This document shows positions 1 to 7,669 of a DNA stretch of 64,000 nucleotides, piece after piece. The notes beneath the pieces are model-generated. The model had not been told where the DNA came from, made no database searches, and was given only the letters and a program-made list of their open reading frames with translations. Location: contig NZ_JMLS01000002.1 in NCBI RefSeq assembly GCF_000686845.1, forward strand, positions 62,001 to 126,000, read 5' to 3'. Within the stretch, counting starts at the first letter, position 1. Every line of letters starts with the position of its first letter. This DNA is from Paenibacillus sp. UNC451MF. GTDB lineage: Bacteria > Bacillota > Bacilli > Paenibacillales > NBRC-103111. The position numbers and the translations under genes were made by a program.

Positions 1-680
1 GATCTATCTGCCCGAAGGTTCCTTTACGCATTCGAGAGACGATTTCATGAAAGGACAATACATCGCGGTAGGGACGCTTCGAAGACATAGCGTGGAAAAC
101 ATCAGCAACGGCGACGATCCTGCTGAACGAATCCAATCGTGTCCCCTTTAATCCTAAAGGATAGCCATTACCATCCGAACGCTCATGATGAAGCAGCGCT
201 ACTTTAGCCACTCGAGGACTAAGACCTATCGTATCCTTTAATAATTCGTAGCCATAGATAGTGTGGAGTTTTATTTCTGCAAACTCTTCGTCAGTTAATT
301 TGCCGGGCTTTAACCATAAATCCTCGGAAATCTTCACCTTACCTACATCATGCAATACAGCAGCCAACGTTAGCAACGATAAGTCTGTCTTTTCCAAACC
401 TATCCATCTGCCGATCAGTGTTGCCAGCACCCCCACACCAATATGATGATGATAGGTGTATGTATCTTCTTCGTCTCCCTTGACTGCCGCTAACATTTGG
501 AACAAATCCGGGTACTCTGTTCGATAAGTCGAGCATTCGCTGCACCGCCAACGGAGCATTCCGGTTAGGAAAAGCTTGTGCATAAATGACGATGAATAGC
601 GCCATGGAAAACGAGACAATTAAGCCAATGGCCAGAAACCTGCGGTACTTCAAAATCGTCACCCATTCAACCCTTCCCAT
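1..680 (-). pseudogene. HD-GYP domain protein, truncated by window edge and frameshifted
   Basis: A putative cyclic-di-GMP phosphodiesterase. The minus strand is open from the window edge to about 540 and encodes a clear HD-GYP domain with HHHIG, LHDVGKVKI, LLHHE and GNGYPLGLKG motifs, then IVAVADVFHAM. The natural start (ATG at 680, a membrane segment at about residues 15-35) lies in another frame, which runs into non-homologous residues and stops at 348. The two halves overlap in frame-shifted register around 490-545, so one indel would restore a protein with a membrane anchor and HD-GYP domain. This could be a true frameshift or a sequencing error. The 3' end lies beyond position 1. Confidence 0.7.
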
Positions 681-737
681 TGGTCAATACTTGAATTTAT
701 TTTATCATTAAGCTCTCCCAAAAATCTCACAACCCAT

Positions 738-763
738 AAAAAAACCCCGCCATATCAGCGGGG
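738..763 (-). terminator. Rho-independent terminator of the pyrD-relQ-ypuF operon
   Basis: Perfect 6-bp stem CCCCGC/GCGGGG with a 7-nt loop, followed on the minus strand by seven T. It lies about 40 bp past the ypuF stop codon. Confidence 0.85.
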
Positions 764-801
764 CACTTGAAATATGCAATTCATTTAATTAGTCATTGGG
801 T

Positions 802-1242
802 TCATTCATGCAAATCCTCGTCATGCGGGATAGGAGGATTCTCACGTAGCTCTTCAACAAGGTCGTTCAGCTCCGCATCAAGGATTCGAATATCCAGATC
901 ATAAAAAGTGAACGGTTCCTCCTCAAGTCGCTCCAATCGATGCAAGTACACTCTGCTTTCGGATACCAAGCGAGGAAGATCAATGCCTGGACCATTAGCT
1001 TGCCGCGGCTCCAGCTTCTCGAGTGCCGCTGTAAACAGCTTAATTGCCCCACTGACATTCCCGTTGCGATAATGGTAAAGGCCTACAGCTACCTGCAGCA
1101 GGCCTTGGTATAACGGAGCTCTGCCTTCCTCAAGCCAAAGCTCCTCCATGACCTCATGACATTCGAAATAATCCCGCGCGATATTAAAATAATAAATAAA
1201 TTCCACATACAGCCGCTCATACGGTTTATAAGAAGCTGACAT
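802..1242 (-). CDS. ypuF: DUF309 family protein (YpuF-like)
   Basis: A 146-residue soluble protein with the DUF309 signature: an N-terminal Y..FIYYFN segment, then ECHEVMEELW and a helical LYQGLLQVAVGLYHYRNGN stretch. Family function is not established. The ATG at 1242 follows an AAAGGGGGTG ribosome site. It starts 13 bp after relQ ends, so it is the last gene of a pyrD-relQ-ypuF transcript and is followed by a clear terminator. The family assignment is firm; a role in alarmone or pyrimidine metabolism would be only a guess from position. Confidence 0.85.
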   Translation of the reverse strand: MSASYKPYERLYVEFIYYFNIARDYFECHEVMEELWLEEGRAPLYQGLLQVAVGLYHYRNGNVSGAIKLFTAALEKLEPRQANGPGIDLPRLVSESRVYLHRLERLEEEPFTFYDLDIRILDAELNDLVEELRENPPIPHDEDLHE

Positions 1243-1255
1243 GCATGCACCCCCT

Positions 1256-2059
1256 TTATTCCTGGTGCCCTTTTTTAGCGCGGCCTATGGCTTCATCGAT
1301 CTCACCTAACAGCTCTTTGAAATACCACATGTCCTCGATTTCCCAGTTTTCGTTAAACCGAAGCTGAAATTGCGCGGCTTCTCGCACACGACGATAAAAA
1401 TACAGCTCTTGAATCCCGTTCAGCACTCGTGTAACGATATTGGATTTGTCTTCAAACATTTGCTGAGACTCAACGATCTCCTCGCGGATACTGCTCATTT
1501 CCTCGTCCAGTTGATAGGCAGCCTCAGCCGCCTTGCTGAGCCGTTTAATAACGTCCTCCGGCAAGCTCTCCCGGTATTTATAGTTCAGTGAATGCTCTAT
1601 AGTAGCCCAAAAATTCATGGCCAAGGTGCGAATCTGCACTTCAGCCAGCACCCGCTTCATCCCAAGTGCGGTTTGTACAGGGTACTCTACTATCATATGA
1701 TAGCTTCTGTAGCCGCTCGGCTTTTTATTGCGAATATAATCTTTCTCATAAACGAGAGTCATGTCTTCACGTTCTCGGATCAACTCGGCCAGCCGTTCAA
1801 TATCCTCTACAAATTGACACATGATACGAATGCCCGCAATATCTTCTATTCCCGTTTCCAGCTGCTCCATCGGTACATTCAACCGTTTGGCCTTCTCCAG
1901 GATACTTGATATTTTCTTGACACGTCCTGTTACAAATTCTATAGGTGAATATTCATCACGGCTTTTTAATTCGCCACGAAGCGTCTTGAACTTAACTTTT
2001 AATTCCTCTACCGTCTGTTCATAAGGCAATAAAAATTTTTTCCAGTCGCGTCCATCCAT
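1256..2059 (-). CDS. relQ: Small alarmone synthetase, (p)ppGpp synthetase of the RelQ/YjbM (SasB) type
   Basis: Cytosolic enzyme that transfers pyrophosphate from ATP to GDP or GTP to make (p)ppGpp. The 267-residue protein has the RelA/SpoT synthetase domain only: SPIEFVTGRVK, EDIAGIRIMCQF, KPSGYRSYH, EVQIRTLAMNFWATIEHSLNYKY. No hydrolase, TGS or ACT domain is present, as expected for a small alarmone synthetase. The N-terminus (MDGRDWKKFLLPYEQ) aligns from memory with YjbM. I chose the ATG at 2059 because GGAGG lies 7 bp upstream; an in-frame extension to 2158 would overlap pyrD and lacks homology. It starts 19 bp after pyrD, so it is co-transcribed. Confidence 0.93.
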   Translation of the reverse strand: MDGRDWKKFLLPYEQTVEELKVKFKTLRGELKSRDEYSPIEFVTGRVKKISSILEKAKRLNVPMEQLETGIEDIAGIRIMCQFVEDIERLAELIREREDMTLVYEKDYIRNKKPSGYRSYHMIVEYPVQTALGMKRVLAEVQIRTLAMNFWATIEHSLNYKYRESLPEDVIKRLSKAAEAAYQLDEEMSSIREEIVESQQMFEDKSNIVTRVLNGIQELYFYRRVREAAQFQLRFNENWEIEDMWYFKELLGEIDEAIGRAKKGHQE

Positions 2060-2078
2060 CCGTGTTCCTCCATTCCAA

Positions 2079-3179
2079 CTAGCGTCTGTGAGCCGACCCA
2101 ACCGCTTCCGAAATGTCTTTAAAACCGTCTTTTCGAAGCAGCGTCCTGAGGCCTTCATTCAATTGTCTAATTAAACCTGGCCCTTCGTATATTAACGCTG
2201 TATACACTTCCACCAAACTTGCCCCTGCACAAATTTTTGCATAAGCGTCTTCAGCTGTGAAGATACCGCCGGACCCAATAATCGGTAGCTTACCCTCCGT
2301 TGCCGCATAGATGGTGTGAATAAGCTTAGTAGAGCGCTCCGTCAATGGCTTGCCGCTTAATCCACCCGTTTCTCCTTTATTCTTATGGGTTAACCCAGCT
2401 CTCGAAATCGTCGTATTGGATGCAATAATACCGGATACACCGCTGTTCACGATCGTTGCAACCATATAAGTAACTTCTTCTTGCTCCAAATCCGGCGCTA
2501 TTTTAACCAATACTGGTTTCTCCGGACCTCCGTGCTTCTGATGCTGCAAATGCATCTCATCCTTAACTGCAGCCAGCAAGCGGGACAAATCATCTCCATG
2601 CTGCAAATTACGCAAATCCGGAGTATTCGGTGAGCTGATATTAACTACGAAAAAATCGCCGTAGGTGTATAAACCTCTTATACATAAGCGATAATCTTCC
2701 TCTGCCTGCTCGTTCGGAGTTGTTTTATTTTTGCCGATATTGACCGCAACAGGAATGGATCGCTTACCCGTTTGACGAAGATGCTCCGCCATCGTTTCGA
2801 TTCCAACATTGTTAAATCCCATACGGTTAATCAGGGCATCATCCTCAGGTAATCGGAACAACCTTGGCTGCTCATTGCCCGCTTGCGGCTTTGGCGTTAC
2901 CGTACCAACCTCCATGAATCCGAAGCCTATGTTGGAAAAGCCATGAACTGCCTTAGCATTCTTATCCAATCCAGCTGCCAAGCCGATCGGATTACTGAAA
3001 CGGATTCCCCAAAGTGTTGTTGCCAGCTCCCTATATTCCGGAACTCCATACATTCCCTTCAACAGCGCCTTGCCTCCCGGCAGTTTCCCTACCGTATGTA
3101 GCCCGTCTATGGTCAAATGGTGCGCTTTCTCCGGATCCATCCGGAACAGCACCGGTTTTGCTATCTTCTTATAAAGCAT
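2079..3179 (-). CDS. pyrD: Dihydroorotate dehydrogenase (quinone), class 2
   Basis: Oxidises dihydroorotate to orotate in pyrimidine synthesis and passes electrons to membrane quinone through FMN. The 366-residue product has the class 2 N-terminal helical region (LFRMDPEKAHHLTIDGL), GLAAGLDKN, the active-site region VNISSPNTPDLR, SNTT and the IIGSGGIF phosphate-binding loop. Class 2 is inferred from the N-terminal extension and the catalytic Ser. The ATG at 3179 is preceded by AGGGGAG; the reading frame continues to 3296 without homology. It stands alone, away from the usual pyr operon, and heads a transcript with relQ and ypuF. Confidence 0.95.
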   Translation of the reverse strand: MLYKKIAKPVLFRMDPEKAHHLTIDGLHTVGKLPGGKALLKGMYGVPEYRELATTLWGIRFSNPIGLAAGLDKNAKAVHGFSNIGFGFMEVGTVTPKPQAGNEQPRLFRLPEDDALINRMGFNNVGIETMAEHLRQTGKRSIPVAVNIGKNKTTPNEQAEEDYRLCIRGLYTYGDFFVVNISSPNTPDLRNLQHGDDLSRLLAAVKDEMHLQHQKHGGPEKPVLVKIAPDLEQEEVTYMVATIVNSGVSGIIASNTTISRAGLTHKNKGETGGLSGKPLTERSTKLIHTIYAATEGKLPIIGSGGIFTAEDAYAKICAGASLVEVYTALIYEGPGLIRQLNEGLRTLLRKDGFKDISEAVGSAHRR

Positions 3180-3343
3180 GCATGTTTTCTCCCCTAACCG
3201 TTCTCTGTAAGTTGCTCTACTTGAACAGTTTATCGTTTTATGCACGAAAAATAAAGAGGACAGGCCATGCAAAATGTTGTTCTTATGCGGGTACATTATG
3301 TTAAAATATGCTTAAACTATGAAAAAAGGCAGGGCGGATTCCT

Positions 3344-3481
3344 ATGCAACGTAAAAAACCGACTTATTTACAGCAGCGAAAACCCAAAGATGCGGTAAAC
3401 AAAAAGCTCATCATAGGGACAAGCTCTGTTTTTGCCGCTATTGTTATTCTTATGATTCTACTCTTTATTTTTGTTAAGTAA
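3344..3481 (+). CDS. Small single-pass membrane protein, 45 residues
   Basis: Too short for standard length cut-offs but well supported. ATG at 3344 follows a G-rich site (GGCAGGGCGG); the peptide has a Lys/Arg-rich N-terminal half (MQRKKPTYLQQRKPKD) and one hydrophobic segment at residues 22-43 ending in FIFVK. The predicted topology is N-in. It is divergent from pyrD and convergent with the L,D-transpeptidase, with a hairpin terminator right after. No family recognised. Confidence 0.65.
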   Translation: MQRKKPTYLQQRKPKDAVNKKLIIGTSSVFAAIVILMILLFIFVK

Positions 3482-3508
3482 GCGCTTTATTAAATAATGC
3501 TGTATAAA

Positions 3509-3545
3509 AAGAGCAATCCCTCCATCTAATGAAGGGGTTGCTCTT
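3509..3545 (-). terminator. Terminator between small membrane gene and L,D-transpeptidase
   Basis: Stem AAGAGCAATCCCT / AAGGGGTTGCTCTT. The minus-strand side is followed by five T, so it best serves the L,D-transpeptidase gene; it may also end the convergent small gene. Confidence 0.75.
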
Positions 3546-3548
3546 GTA

Positions 3549-4994
3549 TTAATTTAACCACTTATACACTTTACCCGGATTTGTTTCCTCCGTATTCATA
3601 GGCAGCTCGAACACTGGTTTTCCCCGTTTCACCTCGGAAGGAAGCAATCCCTTTCCAATCGTAACCGGAGTCCCCATCGGAACCATATCGAACAGCTCCT
3701 CCACATCTTCCTTCAGCATCCGGATACAGCCTAATGACTGATCCTTCTCAATACTCGAAGGCTTATTCGTACCGTGAATGGCGTATTGGGTATCGGATAA
3801 CGTCATGCCTCTGCTTCCGAATTCCCCGTTCGATTTGCCATTTGGATTGCGCACCTTCTCCGATATTTCGAACGTCCCCTCCGGCGTGCGCTCAGCACCC
3901 AGGCCAACCGGATAGCTTCTGACGATAAGCTGCCCGCTAACAAGCGCCAATCGATGGCTTGTCTTATCTACCACAATGCGCAGCGGCTCCGTTAACGGCT
4001 TCACCAATCCACCCGTACCTACTGGAGAAGTGTTATTGCCAGAAGGCTCGCTTGGGAGTACACCAGTGTCATTCGGTTGTGCCTTTCCTGGTTCCCCTGC
4101 AGCCGGCTCCGTTGCTTCTGCTGCCTTGCTCTGCTTATACAGCTCCTCCATGAATGGAGTTACTCCCGGTAGCATATTTTTGGGGTAAGGCTGACTTAAT
4201 TCCTCCAGGCTTTCCGGCAGCTTGCTGTACTTTTGCTTATATGAGGTTAACGCGGAACGTAATACCAGCTCCTGCTCCCGTTGCTCTGCCCAAGCGCGGA
4301 ATATTGCCTGGGGCTTAGTTGCATCCGATGGCTGACAGCTGCAGCTCTCCGCATCATGATACTGAATTTGCTGCGTTGCCGCATCTTCTTTCCCTTCAAC
4401 GGAAAGAAGGATCTGAGGGGACTTGGACCAAGAGATCCATTTACCGTCCTCGGTCGGTTTCCCATAGGCCAGAATCGCATAACGATTCACCCGCTCCTTC
4501 AAGAGCATTTCCTGAAGCGCCGCGGCAGTATTTTCTTTGTTCCTAGAGCCTGTAACATAATATACTTTCGTTTCCTGAACCTGATCCTGAGTCATTCCCT
4601 CAGGAAGGGCAGCAACAGGCCTGTCCTTCTCTTTATTCAGCTCCGGCGTCAATAGAATGCCCAACACCATTAAGACAGTCAAGGCAGCCCAGCGAATCCG
4701 CTGCTGTAGCTTCTTTTTCTTGCCTAGCTGCTCCCATTGACGCAAAGACTGCTGAGATTCGGGTGAAACGGCGATGGTTTGGTTTTCAAATGCTTCATAG
4801 ATTTCTCCTGCCTGCGTATAACAGTATAGAGCTTTACCTTGCTTACCTTGAGCGTCGTACTCCCGCCCGAGCAAATACCACGCCATTTTATTAGTCGGAT
4901 GCTCACGAACATATTTTTTAAGATATTGTGGATTCTCTAATGGATGATGCTGAAAAAATTGGCGAAGCTGCTCATCATGGTCCTTTGATTTCAT
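3549..4994 (-). CDS. Membrane-anchored L,D-transpeptidase (YkuD) with N-terminal TPR-like region
   Basis: Likely makes or edits 3-3 cross-links or protein attachments in peptidoglycan. The 481-residue protein has an N-terminal cytoplasmic helical region (residues about 25-70, a TPR-like AWYLLGREYDAQGKQGKALYCY repeat), one membrane segment at about 98-115, a Ser/Thr/Pro-rich linker at about 300-335, and a C-terminal YkuD domain. Catalytic residues are visible: H407 in HGTN and C423 in SLGCIRM. The ATG at 4994 follows AAGGAAGGGG. The cytosolic TPR plus extracytoplasmic transpeptidase layout is typical of Paenibacillus YkuD proteins. The substrate is unknown. Confidence 0.9.
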   Translation of the reverse strand: MKSKDHDEQLRQFFQHHPLENPQYLKKYVREHPTNKMAWYLLGREYDAQGKQGKALYCYTQAGEIYEAFENQTIAVSPESQQSLRQWEQLGKKKKLQQRIRWAALTVLMVLGILLTPELNKEKDRPVAALPEGMTQDQVQETKVYYVTGSRNKENTAAALQEMLLKERVNRYAILAYGKPTEDGKWISWSKSPQILLSVEGKEDAATQQIQYHDAESCSCQPSDATKPQAIFRAWAEQREQELVLRSALTSYKQKYSKLPESLEELSQPYPKNMLPGVTPFMEELYKQSKAAEATEPAAGEPGKAQPNDTGVLPSEPSGNNTSPVGTGGLVKPLTEPLRIVVDKTSHRLALVSGQLIVRSYPVGLGAERTPEGTFEISEKVRNPNGKSNGEFGSRGMTLSDTQYAIHGTNKPSSIEKDQSLGCIRMLKEDVEELFDMVPMGTPVTIGKGLLPSEVKRGKPVFELPMNTEETNPGKVYKWLN

Positions 4995-5061
4995 TACGAC
5001 CCCTTCCTTCCACCTTCTCCCACTAATATCGGCAAGCCATCCTCTTTTTTAAAGGGGAATA

Positions 5062-5115
5062 CAAAAACACCCGGTTACCTCAAAGAACCTAAGTGGCTTC
5101 CAGTGGGTAATCGGG
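5062..5115 (-). terminator. Terminator after HD-GYP gene
   Basis: Stem CCCGGTTACC / GGGTAATCGGG with a 25-nt loop, followed on the minus strand by TGTTTTTGT. It lies 17 bp past the HD-GYP stop codon. Confidence 0.7.
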
Positions 5116-5132
5116 CTTGTAAAGTACTAATG

Positions 5133-5867
5133 TCAATTTGATTCCGCTTGATCTGTCAGCTTTTGAAAACCATCCAAATAGTCACGATGCTCCATCACCT
5201 TCTCAAAAGCCTCCACCACCACAGGATCAAAGTGACTTCCTTTGCAACGGATAATTTCCTGTACACCTTCCCGGTAGCTCCTCCCCTTAGCGTAAGGCCG
5301 ATCCGTCGTCATAGCATCAAACGCATCCGCTACAGCTACGATTCTCGCAAAGAAAGGAATATCCTCCCCACGAAGCCCGTCTGGATAACCGGAGCCGTCC
5401 ATTTTCTCATGATGGTATTTGGCCACCTCAGTCGCTTGGAGCATTCGTTTCTCCGGCTCCATTCTCGATAAGATCCTAGCTCCGATTGTGGTATGAGATA
5501 TCATAATGTGAAACTCATCATCATCCAGGCTGTCGGCTTTAAGGAGTACTTTATCCGGTACACCGATTTTTCCAATGTCATGCATAAGGGCGGCTCTGTA
5601 GAAATGCTTGCATTCCTCTTCCGGTATCTCCAGCTGTCTTGCAATCCATAAGGAATATAACGCTACTCTTGAAGAATGTCCTGCCGTATAAGGATCTCGG
5701 GAATCTAGGGCAAGAACAAGGGACCGTATAACGCTCATCGAGACAAGCTCATCCTTGTCGTTCAAACTGCTGTTCGCAAGTAATGCTGAATAAAGCAAGA
5801 AGGAGAGCTCATCATTCCTTTTCTCCAATTCAGCAATTTTTTCGTGAAGCTGCTGTAAGTCGGGCAC
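5133..5867 (-). CDS. HD-GYP domain phosphodiesterase (probable c-di-GMP hydrolase)
   Basis: Predicted cytosolic enzyme degrading cyclic di-GMP. The 244-residue protein has a short N-terminal coiled coil (LHEKIAELEKRNDELSF) and an HD-GYP domain with MHDIGKIGV, YHHEKMDGSGYPDGLRG and IVAVADAFDAMTTDRPY, so all metal and GYP signature residues are present. No sensor domain is visible. The GTG at 5867 has GGAGGAG 6 bp upstream; the ATG at 5888 opens seven codons earlier with no site in front. It lies between the L,D-transpeptidase and a terminated operon, so it is probably transcribed alone. Confidence 0.88.
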   Translation of the reverse strand: MPDLQQLHEKIAELEKRNDELSFLLYSALLANSSLNDKDELVSMSVIRSLVLALDSRDPYTAGHSSRVALYSLWIARQLEIPEEECKHFYRAALMHDIGKIGVPDKVLLKADSLDDDEFHIMISHTTIGARILSRMEPEKRMLQATEVAKYHHEKMDGSGYPDGLRGEDIPFFARIVAVADAFDAMTTDRPYAKGRSYREGVQEIIRCKGSHFDPVVVEAFEKVMEHRDYLDGFQKLTDQAESN

Positions 5868-5957
5868 CGACTTCTCCTCCCGTCTCATGACATATGAACT
5901 GCGATGGTTGACAATTGCGCTATCGAACTCAGTTTAAGATGAAGATCACAAGCTTTC

Positions 5958-6006
5958 AAAAAAACCTATGCTGCGAAAGTAAGCAATCCTTTCTATCAGT
6001 ATAGGT
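5958..6006 (-). terminator. Terminator of the cyclase-FecR-NHL operon
   Basis: Stem ACCTATGCTG / CAGTATAGGT with a nested GAAAG/CTTTC hairpin, followed on the minus strand by a T7 run. Lies 16 bp past the NHL gene. Confidence 0.8.
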
Positions 6007-6021
6007 CTATAAATCCCTTAT

Positions 6022-7641
6022 TTATTTATTCGTCTGTTTTTCTCTTAGTATAACTGTCCTTGTCTCATTATCCCATTGTACATCCAAACCGACCTCTTCA
6101 GCAAAAAAACGTACAGGAACATAAGTACGATCCTGCTTGATATAAGGGGCCGTATCCGTCGCTTTAATCTCATCCGGCTTGCCCGCTTCGATTTTTTTAA
6201 TTCCTGTCTTGTCGAGGTACAACTCAATAGTCACACCGTTCTTCGTCAGCTGAACGATACGATCATTATCCTGGTAGCTTACTTTATATCCAAGAGATTC
6301 TGTAATTGCTCGGACAGGAATCATGGTTCTGTCGTTCACAATTTCAGGCTGTGCATCAAATACAATAGCTTTTGATTCCAATACTACTTTGACGTTATCG
6401 TCTTTTGGCAGATCCGTAGGCAGACGATATACTTTTAACTGGCGAACTTTATTACTAAACGCATCCGCAATGTAGACGGTACCGTCCGCTGTTACAGCAA
6501 CATCCGTTGGTTTTTGGAATTGGGCAGACCGTTCGATCCCGTCGGTTTCTCCAGCTAACAATTGAGAGTCCCCTGCCAAGGTAACGACCTTGCCATTATG
6601 CAAATAGCGGACAGAATGATTCAAGCTGTCTGCAATAAGCAGACCGCCTTCCTCTGTTAGCGCTATGCCCATAGGGTAGTTGAACTGTGCCTTCAGAGCA
6701 TCCCCGTCTGCAAAATTACCTGCTGCATACAAATCGGTACGACCATATAAGGTTTCACCGTCTGATGAGCTGCTCCCGGCAACCGTAATTACTTTCCCGG
6801 TACCAAAATCCATATACCGAATTTTTTGATTACCCGAATCGCTTATAAATAAATTGCCTTTACTATCGATTGCCAAACCTGTCGGTTCGTTGAACTTGGA
6901 CTTGGCCATATCGCCATCCAAATAGTCTCCACCCCAAACCGCTTGACCTGGCGTAACTTCAACTGCTCTTTTTGAAGGCGCGTTCAACGTAGTTACTGTT
7001 CCGTCAGCAGCAATTTTGCGGATCGTGTGGTTTAATGTGTCCGCCACATAAACGGTACCGTCAGGTGCTACAGCCACATCTTGAGGATGGTAAAAGGTCG
7101 CTTCCGTGCCCTTGGCATCTTTATTGCCAATCAAGCCGTTACCAGCAAGTGTTGTCACTATGCCGGAGGCATCTATTTTCCTAATGACATTATTACCGGC
7201 ATCCGCTACATAAATATTGCCTGCGGCATCCTGAGCCAAGCCTGCCGGTTGCTGAAAAACAGAATTAGCTGCTTCAGCATCATAACGACCTCCAATGGGA
7301 AAGCCTTTACTATCCTTCCCGATTATAAGGCCAGCCGAAGTGCTGACCTTGGTATTGGAAATCCCGCGAAGCAAATGATTCTTCATATCCGACACGAGAA
7401 GTGTCCCGTCTTTTAATACTAATAATCCGTATGGACTACGAAACGTTGCTTGCAGCCTGTTCTCGTCGTTATGGCTTCCATCGTCGCCGAGACCTGCGTA
7501 AGTCGTAATATTGGTCATGATTTGACCAGCACTGTTTTTTAAACCATCCTTGGCAATACCGGAAGCCCAAGCACTTGTGCCTCCGCCAATCAAGCTTACA
7601 GCCATGACCGATACGGCCAACAGTTTAATTGATTTATTCAT
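6022..7641 (-). CDS. Exported NHL-repeat protein with C-terminal copper-amine-oxidase-type stalk domain
   Basis: A 539-residue secreted protein. A signal peptide (residues 1-26, ending SAWASG) is followed by several NHL repeats of the form GLAxDxxGNLFISDSGNQKIRxxD over about residues 45-400, which should fold as a beta-propeller for protein or ligand binding. A C-terminal stalk domain has two paired NDRTMIPVRAITESLGY and QDRTYVPVRFFAEEVGL motifs. This stalk type is common on Paenibacillus surface proteins. ATG at 7641 follows AGGA. It begins 28 bp after the FecR gene and is the last gene of the cassette. No enzyme motif is seen; a surface binding or scaffold role is inferred. Confidence 0.85.
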   Translation of the reverse strand: MNKSIKLLAVSVMAVSLIGGGTSAWASGIAKDGLKNSAGQIMTNITTYAGLGDDGSHNDENRLQATFRSPYGLLVLKDGTLLVSDMKNHLLRGISNTKVSTSAGLIIGKDSKGFPIGGRYDAEAANSVFQQPAGLAQDAAGNIYVADAGNNVIRKIDASGIVTTLAGNGLIGNKDAKGTEATFYHPQDVAVAPDGTVYVADTLNHTIRKIAADGTVTTLNAPSKRAVEVTPGQAVWGGDYLDGDMAKSKFNEPTGLAIDSKGNLFISDSGNQKIRYMDFGTGKVITVAGSSSSDGETLYGRTDLYAAGNFADGDALKAQFNYPMGIALTEEGGLLIADSLNHSVRYLHNGKVVTLAGDSQLLAGETDGIERSAQFQKPTDVAVTADGTVYIADAFSNKVRQLKVYRLPTDLPKDDNVKVVLESKAIVFDAQPEIVNDRTMIPVRAITESLGYKVSYQDNDRIVQLTKNGVTIELYLDKTGIKKIEAGKPDEIKATDTAPYIKQDRTYVPVRFFAEEVGLDVQWDNETRTVILREKQTNK

Positions 7642-7669
7642 ATAAATCCTGTTCCCTTCTATGGACGGT

